This document shows positions 44,091 to 52,037 of a stretch of DNA of 64,000 bases, piece after piece (positions within the stretch are counted from its first letter, which is position 1; each line of letters opens with the position of its first letter). The DNA is from Pseudoduganella violacea (GTDB taxonomy: Bacteria; Pseudomonadota; Gammaproteobacteria; Burkholderiales; Burkholderiaceae_D). The DNA is taken from NCBI RefSeq assembly GCF_014191875.1, contig NZ_JACHXD010000011.1, positions 124,001 through 188,000 on the forward strand. The letters are read 5' to 3'. Position numbers and translations under genes: made by a program. The notes under the pieces were generated by a model. That model saw only the letters and a program-made list of their open reading frames with translations. It was not told where the DNA came from and ran no database searches.

Positions 44091-44571
44091 CTTGTCACCT
44101 CCACTTTCATGCAGCGTTGATACTGGTTATGCGCCCGGGCTGTCGGCGCCGCGGCGGGGGCGGCTGTCGGTCAAACCCGGACAACTTTCGGTGGCCGCTT
44201 ACGCAGGCGGCCGCGCGAAATATTACTTCAACGAAATTAATTGCGCTAGAAAATGATACGGTGCGCCGCTCGGCACGGGGCTGCGCGGAACACTGCATGA
44301 ATGACAAAAGCTCTTACAAATCATGCACTAAGCGCTTGCTTTTCATGGTGCTGCTCAGCAGCAACAGGGCCAGCGCAACAGATTGAAGCTTACCTGTTGG
44401 CAACTTTCCTGTAAAGGCTTATTTAGGGAGGGAATATTGATTCATGGCAATAACACCGAATATGATGTATTCTACGCTACCGAGATCGTCCTACCCGCCA
44501 GACTTTTACGCTAGGATGTAGCATGCAGGCCGCATCCGCCTGCGCTGGCGGGGACCGAGCCGGGAAACAGG
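44091..44571. other. Long divergent intergenic region between fliE and fliM
   Basis: A 481-bp gap with lower GC than its surroundings and no convincing gene. It must carry promoters for the fliE (minus) and fliM (plus) operons. A sigma-70-like element is visible near its right end (44437-44466). In Vibrio/Aeromonas/Flag-2 lateral loci the sigma-54 activator gene lafK sits at this place; nothing of it remains, and no remnant was found in any frame. Confidence 0.7.
44437..44466 (+). promoter_or_regulatory. Candidate sigma-70 promoter of the fliM operon
   Basis: TTGATT (44437-44442) and TATGAT (44461-44466) are separated by 18 bp and lie about 105 bp upstream of the fliM start. The two hexamers match the sigma-70 consensus at 4 and 5 of 6 positions. 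Predicted from sequence only; it would make the export-gate operon independent of FliA. Confidence 0.45.
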
Positions 44572-45453
44572 GTGCATACAGAGTTCCGACTTGACCAGAA
44601 TATGACAAACACAAAAACGACAGTGCAACATCAGGTACTGGACCCTTGCCTGCTTGGGCGCCCCGTCCACCGCCTGCCCGTGTTTGCCGGCCAGTTGCGC
44701 GAGGATCTGGTGCAGGCCATGCGCCTGGCCATGAACCGGCGCTACTGGGGCAGCATGCAGGTCAGCGACGTGGCGTTCAGCCGTCTCGACGGTAGCGAGG
44801 CCGCGCGCCGCTGGCTCAATTTCTCGGCCCCGGCCGGCAACCTGTCCTTCGCCATCGAGCGCAAGGTGCTGCTCAGTATTCTCAATTACCGTTACGGCCG
44901 CGGCAAGGGCGCCGACGCCCTGCCCGACGAGGGCCAGGTGCGCGTGACGGCGACCGAAGAGCGCTTGGCTGTTGTTTTGGGGCAACAGCTGGCCGGCACC
45001 CTGGCTGGCCGCATCGAGGTCAACCTGCCGCCCAGCGACAAGCCGGCGGCCGACGAGATCAAGCCGCTGCCCTCGGTGCAGCCGCCGCGCGGCAGCTGGA
45101 TCATCACCGTCAGCGTCAGCGAAGCGGCCAGCGGTTTGAGCGGCAGCGTCTGGTTTGCGCTGGACAAGACCATGATGTCGGATGTGTTGCGCGGCTTGCT
45201 GCCCGAGCGCGAAAGCAAGCGCGGCGGCAAGAGCGCGCCACCGCTGGCGAGCCGCCTGCAGGTGGGCTTGAACGGCCGCCTGGTGAGCAAGGAAATCACG
45301 CTGGGCGCCCTGTTCGACCTGAGCGTGGGCGATGTGATTCCGGTCAGCCTGCACCGTGCTGATGTCCTGCTGGAAGAATCGCGCCTGTTCACGGCCGCCG
45401 TGACCGAGCACAAGGGAAAACTCTGCCTAACCTCTTTTGAAGATATCGAATGA
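44572..45453 (+). CDS. fliM: FliM-like motor switch protein lacking the CheY-binding peptide
   Basis: A 293-residue C-ring protein (GTG 44572; ATG 44602 would give 283 residues; neither has a strong ribosome site). The middle segment RRYWGSMQVSDVAFSRLDGS and the C-terminal SPOA domain (RLQVGLNGRLVSKEITLGAL, FDLSVGDVIPVSLHRADVLL) fit the FliM/FliN family. The usual N-terminal LSQ-E-I-D-A-L motif that binds phospho-CheY is absent, and the protein is shorter than chemotaxis-linked FliM (~330). First gene of fliMNPQR-flhBA. The motor may be insensitive to chemotactic switching. Confidence 0.85.
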   Translation: MHTEFRLDQNMTNTKTTVQHQVLDPCLLGRPVHRLPVFAGQLREDLVQAMRLAMNRRYWGSMQVSDVAFSRLDGSEAARRWLNFSAPAGNLSFAIERKVLLSILNYRYGRGKGADALPDEGQVRVTATEERLAVVLGQQLAGTLAGRIEVNLPPSDKPAADEIKPLPSVQPPRGSWIITVSVSEAASGLSGSVWFALDKTMMSDVLRGLLPERESKRGGKSAPPLASRLQVGLNGRLVSKEITLGALFDLSVGDVIPVSLHRADVLLEESRLFTAAVTEHKGKLCLTSFEDIE

Positions 45454-45830
45454 ACATGATGAATGTAAATCCCAATAGCGCCAGCGACGCCTTGCTGGAT
45501 GATATGTCGGAAGAGATGATCATCGACCAGGTCAGCCATGAACTGGCCGAGGCGCCGCTGGCCGCGCCCAAGCGCGATCTGCCGGCCATGATGCGCAAGA
45601 TTCCCGTGACCCTGACCCTGGAAGTGGGCTCGGCCCGCATCTCGCTCGAAGAGCTGATGCAGATCGGCCCCGACAGCGTGGTCGAACTCGACGTGCTGGC
45701 TGGCGAACCGCTGGTGATCAAGGTCAACGGCACGGCCATCGGCCGCGCCGAAGTGGTGGTGGCGGGCGAGAACTATGGTTTGAAGGTGGTGGATCTGGAC
45801 GGCCTCAATCTGGACATGATGGCGCCATGA
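45450..45830 (+). CDS. fliN: Flagellar motor switch protein FliN
   Basis: A 126-residue C-ring protein. SPOA core: RKIPVTLTLEVGSARISLEE, ELMQIGPDSVVELDVLAGEP, VIKVNGTAIGRAEVVVAGEN and YGLKVVDL. The N-terminal ~40 residues are variable and acidic. The start overlaps fliM by 4 bp and the stop overlaps fliP by 4 bp (ATGA), showing a coupled operon. No fliO gene lies between fliN and fliP. Confidence 0.95.
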   Translation: MNMMNVNPNSASDALLDDMSEEMIIDQVSHELAEAPLAAPKRDLPAMMRKIPVTLTLEVGSARISLEELMQIGPDSVVELDVLAGEPLVIKVNGTAIGRAEVVVAGENYGLKVVDLDGLNLDMMAP

Positions 45831-46606
45831 CCGTGCGCCGCCTTCCTGGCCTGGCCCGTTCGCGGCTGGGCCTTGCTGTAGGCGCCGTCGCGGGCGCCTT
45901 CTTGTTGTTGGGTGTCTGCGCCAGTGCGCAGGCTCAGGATCTGCTGGCCAATGTGGTGCCGGGCGCCAAGACCGACCTGTCGGTGAAGATGCAGATCCTG
46001 GTCATCATGACCTTGCTGGGCTTGCTGCCCATCCTGATCATGATGATGACCAGCTTTACCCGTTTCGTCATCGTGCTGTCCTTGCTGCGCCAGGCCTTGG
46101 GCCTGCAGCAGGGCTTGCCCAGCCGCGTCGTGACCGGCGTTGCCCTGATTCTCACCCTGCTGGTGATGAAGCCGATCGGCGACCAGGTCTGGCGCGACGC
46201 CTTCCTGCCTTACGACCAGGATAAGATCGGCCTGCAGGAAGCGCTGAAGCTGGCCGAACAACCCATTTCGCGCTTCATGCTGGCCCAGACCAGCAAGGCT
46301 TCGCTGAAGCAGATCGCCCACCTGGCCGGCGAAGACCAGGTGGCCACGCCGGCCGAACACGGCTTTACCGTCAAGCTGGCCGCCTTCGTGCTGTCCGAGC
46401 TCAAGACCGCCTTCCAGATCGGCTGCATGCTGTTCATTCCCTTCCTCATCATCGACCTCGTGGTGTCCTCGGTGCTGATGGCCATGGGCATGATGATGCT
46501 CTCGCCGCTGGTGATCTCGCTGCCGTTCAAGCTCTTGCTGTTCGTGCTGGTCGACGGCTGGACCCTGACCGTGAACACGCTCGTGACGAGCATCCAGGCT
46601 TACTGA
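45827..46606 (+). CDS. fliP: Flagellar export gate protein FliP
   Basis: A 259-residue polytopic membrane protein with a cleavable signal peptide (cut near AQAQ-D). Conserved blocks: QILVIMTLLGLLPILIMMMT, SFTRFVIVLSLLRQALGLQQ, ELKTAFQIGCMLFIPFLIID and GMMMLSPLVISLPFKLLLFV. Core of the FliPQR export pore. FliO, which in many species helps FliP assemble, is not encoded here. Confidence 0.97.
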   Translation: MTVRRLPGLARSRLGLAVGAVAGAFLLLGVCASAQAQDLLANVVPGAKTDLSVKMQILVIMTLLGLLPILIMMMTSFTRFVIVLSLLRQALGLQQGLPSRVVTGVALILTLLVMKPIGDQVWRDAFLPYDQDKIGLQEALKLAEQPISRFMLAQTSKASLKQIAHLAGEDQVATPAEHGFTVKLAAFVLSELKTAFQIGCMLFIPFLIIDLVVSSVLMAMGMMMLSPLVISLPFKLLLFVLVDGWTLTVNTLVTSIQAY

Positions 46607-46612
46607 GACGCC

Positions 46613-46885
46613 ATGCTGACGCCTGAAATCGCGGTCGACCTGATCATCGAAGCGCTGCATATGGTGATGATCATGGTCATGGTGCTGGTGGTGCCGGGCC
46701 TGATCACCGGCTTGCTGGTGTCGCTGGTGCAGGCCGCCACCCAGATCAATGAGCAGACGCTGAGCTTCCTGCCGCGCCTGATCGTGACCTTGCTCGCCAT
46801 CATCCTGACGGGGCGCTGGATGGCCGGCTATCTGATGGACTACTGCGTGTCCATCTTCACCCGCGCCGCCACCCTGGTCGGCTAG
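46613..46885 (+). CDS. fliQ: Flagellar export gate protein FliQ
   Basis: A 90-residue protein with two membrane helices; MLTPEIAVDLIIEALHMVMI, VLVVPGLITGLLVSLVQAAT and QINEQTLSFLPRLIVTLLAI are family signatures. Length exactly typical (~89). It lies 6 bp after fliP and 10 bp before fliR. Confidence 0.97.
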   Translation: MLTPEIAVDLIIEALHMVMIMVMVLVVPGLITGLLVSLVQAATQINEQTLSFLPRLIVTLLAIILTGRWMAGYLMDYCVSIFTRAATLVG

Positions 46886-46895
46886 CCTGCCCGCG

Positions 46896-47681
46896 ATGGA
46901 AGCCCTCCTGGCCCAGTTACTGCCTTGGCTGAACGCCCTGTGGTGGCCGTTCGTGCGCGTGCTGGCCTTCCTCTCGGCCGCGCCGGTGCTGGGCGAGGCC
47001 ATGGTGCCGGTCACGGTGCGCATCCTGGTGTCCCTGGTGCTGGCCGTGGTGATGCTGCCGCTGACCCAGGGCGCGCTGAGCGTCGACCCGCTGTCGCTGC
47101 AGGCCGTGGCGGCCACGCTGGAACAGGCCGTCATCGGCGGCGTGCTGGGCCTGGCCTTCCATTTCACCATGTCGGTCATCCTGCTGCTCGGCTTTGTCGT
47201 GTCGAGCCAGATGGGCTTGTCGCTGGCGGTGATGAACGACCCGCTCAACGGCCAGTCCTCGGACGTGGTCTCGTCCCTGTTGCTGATGATGACCATCATC
47301 ATCTTCTTCAGCGTCGACGGCCACCTGGTGCTGGCCGGCGTGATCGGGGCCAGCTTCCAGGCCTGGCCGGTGGGCGCCGGCTGGCCCGGCCCCTTGCTGC
47401 TGCAGACCGTGGCCTTCAATGTGGCCTGGATCTTCTCGGCCGCCATGCTGCTGGCCATTCCCATCGTGTTCGCCACCGTGGTGGTGCAGCTGGGCTTCGG
47501 CTTCCTCAACCGCGTGGCGCCGACCCTGAACCTGTTCTCGCTCGGCTTCGCGGTGATCACGATGTTCGGCTTGCTGATGCTGGGCCAGGTGGTGCGTTCC
47601 ATTCCCAACCACTATGTGCGCATGGCGAACCAGATCCTGGACATGATCCAGGTGCAGATGCGGGCGGCGGGCCATGGCTGA
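46896..47681 (+). CDS. fliR: Flagellar export gate protein FliR
   Basis: A 261-residue membrane protein with about six helices. FPFVRVLAFLSAAPVLGEAM-like opening (WWPFVRVLAFLSAAPVLGEA), MGLSLAVMNDPLNGQSSDVV and FGFLNRVAPTLNLFSLGFAV are conserved FliR blocks. It overlaps the flhB start by 8 bp. Completes the FliPQR pore. Confidence 0.96.
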   Translation: MEALLAQLLPWLNALWWPFVRVLAFLSAAPVLGEAMVPVTVRILVSLVLAVVMLPLTQGALSVDPLSLQAVAATLEQAVIGGVLGLAFHFTMSVILLLGFVVSSQMGLSLAVMNDPLNGQSSDVVSSLLLMMTIIIFFSVDGHLVLAGVIGASFQAWPVGAGWPGPLLLQTVAFNVAWIFSAAMLLAIPIVFATVVVQLGFGFLNRVAPTLNLFSLGFAVITMFGLLMLGQVVRSIPNHYVRMANQILDMIQVQMRAAGHG

Positions 47682-48810
47682 TTCCGGCGGCGATAAAACC
47701 GAAAAGCCCTCAGCGCAGAAGCTGAAAAAGGCGCGCGACGAAGGCCAGGTGGTGCGCTCGCGCGACCTGGCGACGGCGATCGGCATCCTGGTCAGCCTGA
47801 AGCTGTTCGTCTGGCTGCTGCCCATGTATCTGCTCGAGTTTCGCGACATCTTCCTGCAAAGCTTCGCCACGCTGGACAGCGAGGGCGCCATCGACAACAC
47901 CCTGAGCCGGGTCTTCCTGAGCGCCATCGTGCTGCTGCTCAAGATGATCTTGCCGCTGTTTGTGGTGCCCCTGTTCGTTGTGCTGGGCAGCCTGGTGCCG
48001 GGCGGTTGGACCATGTCCTTCAAGAACTGGATGCCCAAGTTCGAACGCCTGAGCCCGATGGCCAATCTGGGCCGCACTTTTTCCGGCAAACATGGCTTCG
48101 AGCTGCTGATCTCGATCGCCAAGGCCGGCGTGCTGCTGTGGGTGCTGTCCCATGTGGCGCGCGCCAGCGTCAGCGACTATGCGCGCCTGCAGGGCATGCC
48201 GCTCAACGAGGCCATGCTGCAAGGTTCCAGCCTGATGCTCGACGGCCTGATGTCGCTGGTGGTGATCTTCATCCTGTTCGCCGTGGTCGATGTGCCGGCC
48301 CAGGCCTTCTTCTTCACCCAGGGCCAGCGCATGAGCAAGCAGGAGCTCAAGGAAGAATACAAGAGCAATGAAGGGCGGCCCGAAGTGCGCCAGCGCATCC
48401 GCCAGCTGCAGCGCGCCCTGGCCCAGCGCAGCGCGCGCAAGACCGTGCCCACGGCCGACGTGGTGATCGTCAATCCGGAACACTACGCGGTGGCCTTGAA
48501 GTACGACGAGCAGCGCGCCGAAGCGCCGTTCGTGGTGGCCAAGGGCGTCGACGAAATGGCGCTGTACATCCGCCAGATCGCCGCCGAATTCCAAATCGAG
48601 GTGCTGCCATTGCCGCCCCTGGCCCGCGCCATCTACAATACCAGCCAGGTTAACCAGCAGATACCGGTGCCCCTCTACCAGGCGGTATCGCAGGTGCTGC
48701 ACTATGTGCTGCAGCTGAAGGCCTTCCGCTCTGGCCAGCGCCAGGGCGAACCGCTGTTCCCGAGTCAAGTTCCCGTACCAACATCCATGAGTGAGGTTTC
48801 GCCGTCATGA
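47674..48810 (+). CDS. flhB: Flagellar export switch protein FlhB (NPEH variant)
   Basis: A 378-residue inner-membrane protein with four helices and a cytoplasmic autocleaving domain. Opening DKTEKPSAQKLKKARDEGQV is diagnostic. The cleavage motif reads NPEH (267-270) instead of the near-universal NPTH: N and P, between which the chain breaks, and H are kept. It controls the change from rod/hook to filament export with FliK. The C-terminus extends beyond the usual end by a Pro-rich tail (EPLFPSQVPVPTSMSEVSPS). Overlaps flhA by 4 bp. Confidence 0.95.
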   Translation: MADSGGDKTEKPSAQKLKKARDEGQVVRSRDLATAIGILVSLKLFVWLLPMYLLEFRDIFLQSFATLDSEGAIDNTLSRVFLSAIVLLLKMILPLFVVPLFVVLGSLVPGGWTMSFKNWMPKFERLSPMANLGRTFSGKHGFELLISIAKAGVLLWVLSHVARASVSDYARLQGMPLNEAMLQGSSLMLDGLMSLVVIFILFAVVDVPAQAFFFTQGQRMSKQELKEEYKSNEGRPEVRQRIRQLQRALAQRSARKTVPTADVVIVNPEHYAVALKYDEQRAEAPFVVAKGVDEMALYIRQIAAEFQIEVLPLPPLARAIYNTSQVNQQIPVPLYQAVSQVLHYVLQLKAFRSGQRQGEPLFPSQVPVPTSMSEVSPS

Positions 48811-50894
48811 ATTTCCTGAACCGGCTGGTTGCCGAATTGCGTCGCCACAAAGTCGCCACCCCGCTCTTTGTGGTGATGCTGCTGGCGATGATCATCCTGC
48901 CGCTGCCGGCCATCCTGCTGGATGTGCTGTTTACCTTCAATATCGTGCTGGCCCTGATCGTGATCCTGGTCAGCGTCAGCGCCAAGCGCCCGCTCGACTT
49001 CTCGGTCTTCCCGACCGTGATCCTGGCCACCACGCTGATGCGCCTGACCTTGAACGTGGCCTCGACCCGGGTCGTGCTGCTGCGCGGCCACGAGGGCACG
49101 CACGCGGCCGGTAAGGTGATCGAAGCCTTCGGCAATGTGGTGGTGGGCGGCAATTTCGTGGTCGGCCTGGTGGTGTTCGTGATCTTGATGATCATTAACT
49201 TCGTCGTCGTGACCAAGGGCGCCGAGCGCATTTCCGAAGTGTCGGCCCGCTTCACCCTGGACGCCTTGCCGGGCAAGCAGATGGCCATCGACGCCGACCT
49301 CAATGCCGGCTTGATCAACCAGGAACGCGCCCAGCAGCGCCGCCGCGAAGTGGCGATGGAAGCGGACTTCTACGGCGCCATGGACGGCGCCTCGAAATTC
49401 GTGCGCGGCGACGCCATCGCCTCGATACTGATCCTGATCATCAATATCGTCGGCGGCGTGGCCATCGGCGCCCTGATGCAGAACATGTCCTTCGGCGACG
49501 CCTTCCGCCAGTACGCCCTGCTGACCATCGGCGACGGCCTGGTGGCCCAGGTGCCGGCCCTGCTGCTGTCGGCCGCCGCCGCCATCATCGTGACCCGCGT
49601 CAGCGACGCGGGCGACTTCGAGCAGCAGGTCAGCAGCCAGCTGCTGGCCTCGCCAAGCGTGCTGGGCAGCGCCGCGGCCGTGATGGTGGTGCTGTCCATC
49701 GTGCCGGGCATGCCGTGGATGATGTTCATGAGCTTCGCGGCCGTGGTCGGCTACGTGGCTTGGCGCATGAGCTTGCGCAAGGCCGCGCCCGCGCCCTCGA
49801 ATATCGCGGCGATCGAAGCGGCGCTGCGCGAAGAGAAGGTGCCGGAACTCGAATGGCAGAACTTGCCGGCGGTGCAGCCGCTGCAGGTGCTGCTCGGCTA
49901 TAAGCTGGTGGGCATGATCGACAAGGGCCATGGCGAGCCGCTGACCAAGCGCCTGCGCGGCGTGCGCCAGAGCGTGTCCGAAGGCATGGGCCTGGTGGTG
50001 CCGCCGATCGCCGTGCGCGACGACCTGAGCCTGAAACCGTCGGCCTATACCGTGGTGCTGGGCGGCGCGGCCGTGGCCCAGGCCGAAGTGTTCGCCGAGC
50101 TGCTGATGGCGATTCCCTCGCCCACCGTGTACGGCCAGATCGACGGCATTCCCGGCGTCGAGCCGGCCTATGGCATGCCCGTGACCTGGATCGAGCCGGA
50201 CGCCAAGGCCAACGCCCTGGGCATGGGTTACCAGGTGGTGGAGGCGCCGAGCGCGATCGCCACCCATGTGTCCAAGCTGATCCGCGAATACCTGCCCGAG
50301 CTGTTCCGCCACGACGATGTGGCCGCCATCATGGAACGCTTGACGGCGCTCTCGCCCAAGCTCGGCGGCGCGCTCGACAAGGCGCTCACGCATACCCAGC
50401 TGCTGCGCGTGTTCCGCGTGCTGCTGGCCGAAAACGTCTCGCTGAAAGACATCGTGCCGATCGCCACCACCTTGCTCGACAGCTCGGAAACCACCAAGGA
50501 CCCGATCTTGCTGGCGGCCGAGGTGCGCTGCGCGCTGCGGCGCCAGATCGTGGCCGGCCTGTTCGGCCAGAAGAGCGAGATGCTGGCCTTCAATCTGGGC
50601 GGCGAGCTGGAAAACATGCTGCTCGGCTCGCTCAACCAGGCGCGCCAGAGCGGCAAGGTGGCGCTCGACAACTTCCCGATCGATCCGCATCTGCTGCAGC
50701 AGCTGCAGGTGAATATGCCGGTGGCGCGCGAGCAGATGAAGCAGCAGGCCACGCCGCCGCTGCTGCTGGTGCTGCCGCAGATCCGGCCGCTGCTGGCGCG
50801 CTATGCGCGCCTGTTCGCGCCGGGCCTGCATGTGCTGTCGTATAACGAAGTGCCGGAAAACCGCGAAGTGAGCATCATCGGCACGGTGGGTTAA
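48807..50894 (+). CDS. flhA: Flagellar export protein FlhA
   Basis: A 695-residue integral membrane gate protein. N-terminal ~300 residues hold about eight membrane helices with the FHIPEP signature region (LLDVLFTFNIVLALIVILVS, RLTLNVASTRVVLLRGHEG, INQERAQQRRREVAMEADFY). The cytosolic domain (ALTHTQLLRVFRVLLAENVS etc.) receives chaperone-substrate pairs. Last gene of fliMNPQR-flhBA. A strong hairpin terminator follows 42 bp later. Confidence 0.97.
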   Translation: MNFLNRLVAELRRHKVATPLFVVMLLAMIILPLPAILLDVLFTFNIVLALIVILVSVSAKRPLDFSVFPTVILATTLMRLTLNVASTRVVLLRGHEGTHAAGKVIEAFGNVVVGGNFVVGLVVFVILMIINFVVVTKGAERISEVSARFTLDALPGKQMAIDADLNAGLINQERAQQRRREVAMEADFYGAMDGASKFVRGDAIASILILIINIVGGVAIGALMQNMSFGDAFRQYALLTIGDGLVAQVPALLLSAAAAIIVTRVSDAGDFEQQVSSQLLASPSVLGSAAAVMVVLSIVPGMPWMMFMSFAAVVGYVAWRMSLRKAAPAPSNIAAIEAALREEKVPELEWQNLPAVQPLQVLLGYKLVGMIDKGHGEPLTKRLRGVRQSVSEGMGLVVPPIAVRDDLSLKPSAYTVVLGGAAVAQAEVFAELLMAIPSPTVYGQIDGIPGVEPAYGMPVTWIEPDAKANALGMGYQVVEAPSAIATHVSKLIREYLPELFRHDDVAAIMERLTALSPKLGGALDKALTHTQLLRVFRVLLAENVSLKDIVPIATTLLDSSETTKDPILLAAEVRCALRRQIVAGLFGQKSEMLAFNLGGELENMLLGSLNQARQSGKVALDNFPIDPHLLQQLQVNMPVAREQMKQQATPPLLLVLPQIRPLLARYARLFAPGLHVLSYNEVPENREVSIIGTVG

Positions 50895-50935
50895 GCGCTG
50901 GCCGGGCGGGCGCGGCGGCCGCTGGACGGGACAAG

Positions 50936-50960
50936 AAAACGGCCGCGCTGCGGCCGTTTT
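50936..50960. terminator. Bidirectional rho-independent terminator after flhA
   Basis: AAAACGGCCGC - GCT - GCGGCCGTTTT: perfect 11-bp arms with a 3-base loop, A-run on one side and T-run on the other, so it works on both strands. It separates flhA (plus) from the convergent FliK-like gene (minus), which ends 20 bp further on. Confidence 0.9.
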
Positions 50961-50979
50961 GACGTGCGCGGCGGGCCGC

Positions 50980-51939
50980 TCAGGCGGCCGGCGCGGCGGC
51001 CGCTTCGTGCAGTTCCGGCTGCGGCGGCTGCGACAGCATGACGGCGATATCGGCCATGGCCTTGAATAGCGGCGGCGTCAGCAGCATGACCTGGGCCGGG
51101 TTCGGATTGTTATTGGCCGCGTCGATCAGCGGCAGCTCGCGCATCAGGCGCGCGCGCAGGATCGACAGGCCGCAATGGCTGGCGATGCTGGCGATGTGCG
51201 GCAGCATTTCGCGCATATATTGCATGGCGGCCGTTTGCGCGGCGCCGATTTCCAGCACCACCACACTGGCGCCGGCCGGTTCCATCTGGATCACCACCTT
51301 GCCCAGCTCGTGCAGGTGCAGCTCCAGGCGCAGGGCCACGCGCACGCGGCGCCGGCGCTGGGTCTCGCTGGCCGGTCCCGGCTCGCGCGCCACCACGCGC
51401 AGCACCAGTTTTTCCGCTCCCCAGGCATAGACGGCGAAGCGCCAGGCATCCATTTCCGAGACGAAGGGCAGGCCGGTATGCTCGCGCAGGGTGTTCTGGC
51501 GCGGGTCGGCCAGGAACAGGCTGCCCGGCAGGTGCTTGCCCTGGGCCTGCTCCTGCATGGCGGCGCGCTGCTCGCCATAGGTGCGCACCATGACTTGCCA
51601 GGTCATGGCCATGATATTCGGGTCCGGCGCATGCCAGACGATCTGGCGCGCCAGCAGCTGGTTCGGCAGCATGGCGGCGGACTCGCCCGCCAGCAGGGAC
51701 TGGGCGCTGGCCACGCCGGCGGCGGCCGCGGCGGCATGGCCCGGCTGCGCCAGCAGGTCGGCGGCCTCGGCCAGTACGGCCGGCACGGCCGGCGCCTGTT
51801 GCGGCAGATTGAAGTCGGGCGCCTTGGCCGGCACATTCTGCACCGGCGGCACGGGCAGGGCCTGGCTCGGCTGCACGCGCACCATCTGTTCGTGGACGGT
51901 CAGCGCCGGATTGGTGGGAAGAACGCGGTCAATTGCCAT
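50980..51939 (-). CDS. Flagellar-locus protein with FliK-like (Flg_hook-like) C-terminal region
   Basis: A 319-residue protein of uncertain function between flhA and the flagellin. The first ~95 residues are Ala/Pro/Gln-rich and disordered, as in ruler proteins. From about 100 to 195 there is a domain I do not recognise (IVWHAPDPNIMAMTWQVMVR, GSLFLADPRQNTLREHTGLP, WRFAVYAWGAEKLVLRVVAR). From about 205 to 285 the pattern resembles Flg_hook: VRVALRLELHLHELGKVVIQ, VLEIGAAQTAAMQYMREMLP and ASHCGLSILRARLMRELPLI. It might be a second FliK-type protein or a structural partner; no signal peptide. Low certainty beyond flagellar association. Confidence 0.6.
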   Translation of the reverse strand: MAIDRVLPTNPALTVHEQMVRVQPSQALPVPPVQNVPAKAPDFNLPQQAPAVPAVLAEAADLLAQPGHAAAAAAGVASAQSLLAGESAAMLPNQLLARQIVWHAPDPNIMAMTWQVMVRTYGEQRAAMQEQAQGKHLPGSLFLADPRQNTLREHTGLPFVSEMDAWRFAVYAWGAEKLVLRVVAREPGPASETQRRRRVRVALRLELHLHELGKVVIQMEPAGASVVVLEIGAAQTAAMQYMREMLPHIASIASHCGLSILRARLMRELPLIDAANNNPNPAQVMLLTPPLFKAMADIAVMLSQPPQPELHEAAAAPAA

Positions 51940-51962
51940 AAGACAAAAACACTAGCACGGAA

Positions 51963-51995
51963 TAGAAAAAAAGCCAACCGGATGTCCGGTTGGCT
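51963..51995 (-). terminator. Rho-independent terminator of the flagellin gene
   Basis: AGCCAACCGGA (51972-51982) and TCCGGTTGGCT (51985-51995) form a perfect 11-bp stem with a 2-base loop. On the minus strand it is followed by a run of T (complement of the A-run just left of 51972), ideal for ending the flagellin transcript 43 bp after its stop. Confidence 0.92.
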
Positions 51996-52037
51996 CCTGT
52001 CCAACCCGGCCGCAGGCGGCCGGGAAAGCGGCTGCGA

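Noticed and set aside
44443..44520. A 25-codon frame (MAITPNMMYSTLPR...) after GGAGGG upstream of fliM
   Set aside because: It overlaps the -10 hexamer of the candidate fliM promoter, has a long spacer to the ribosome-like site and shows no recognisable peptide features. It could be a leader peptide only if transcription starts further upstream.
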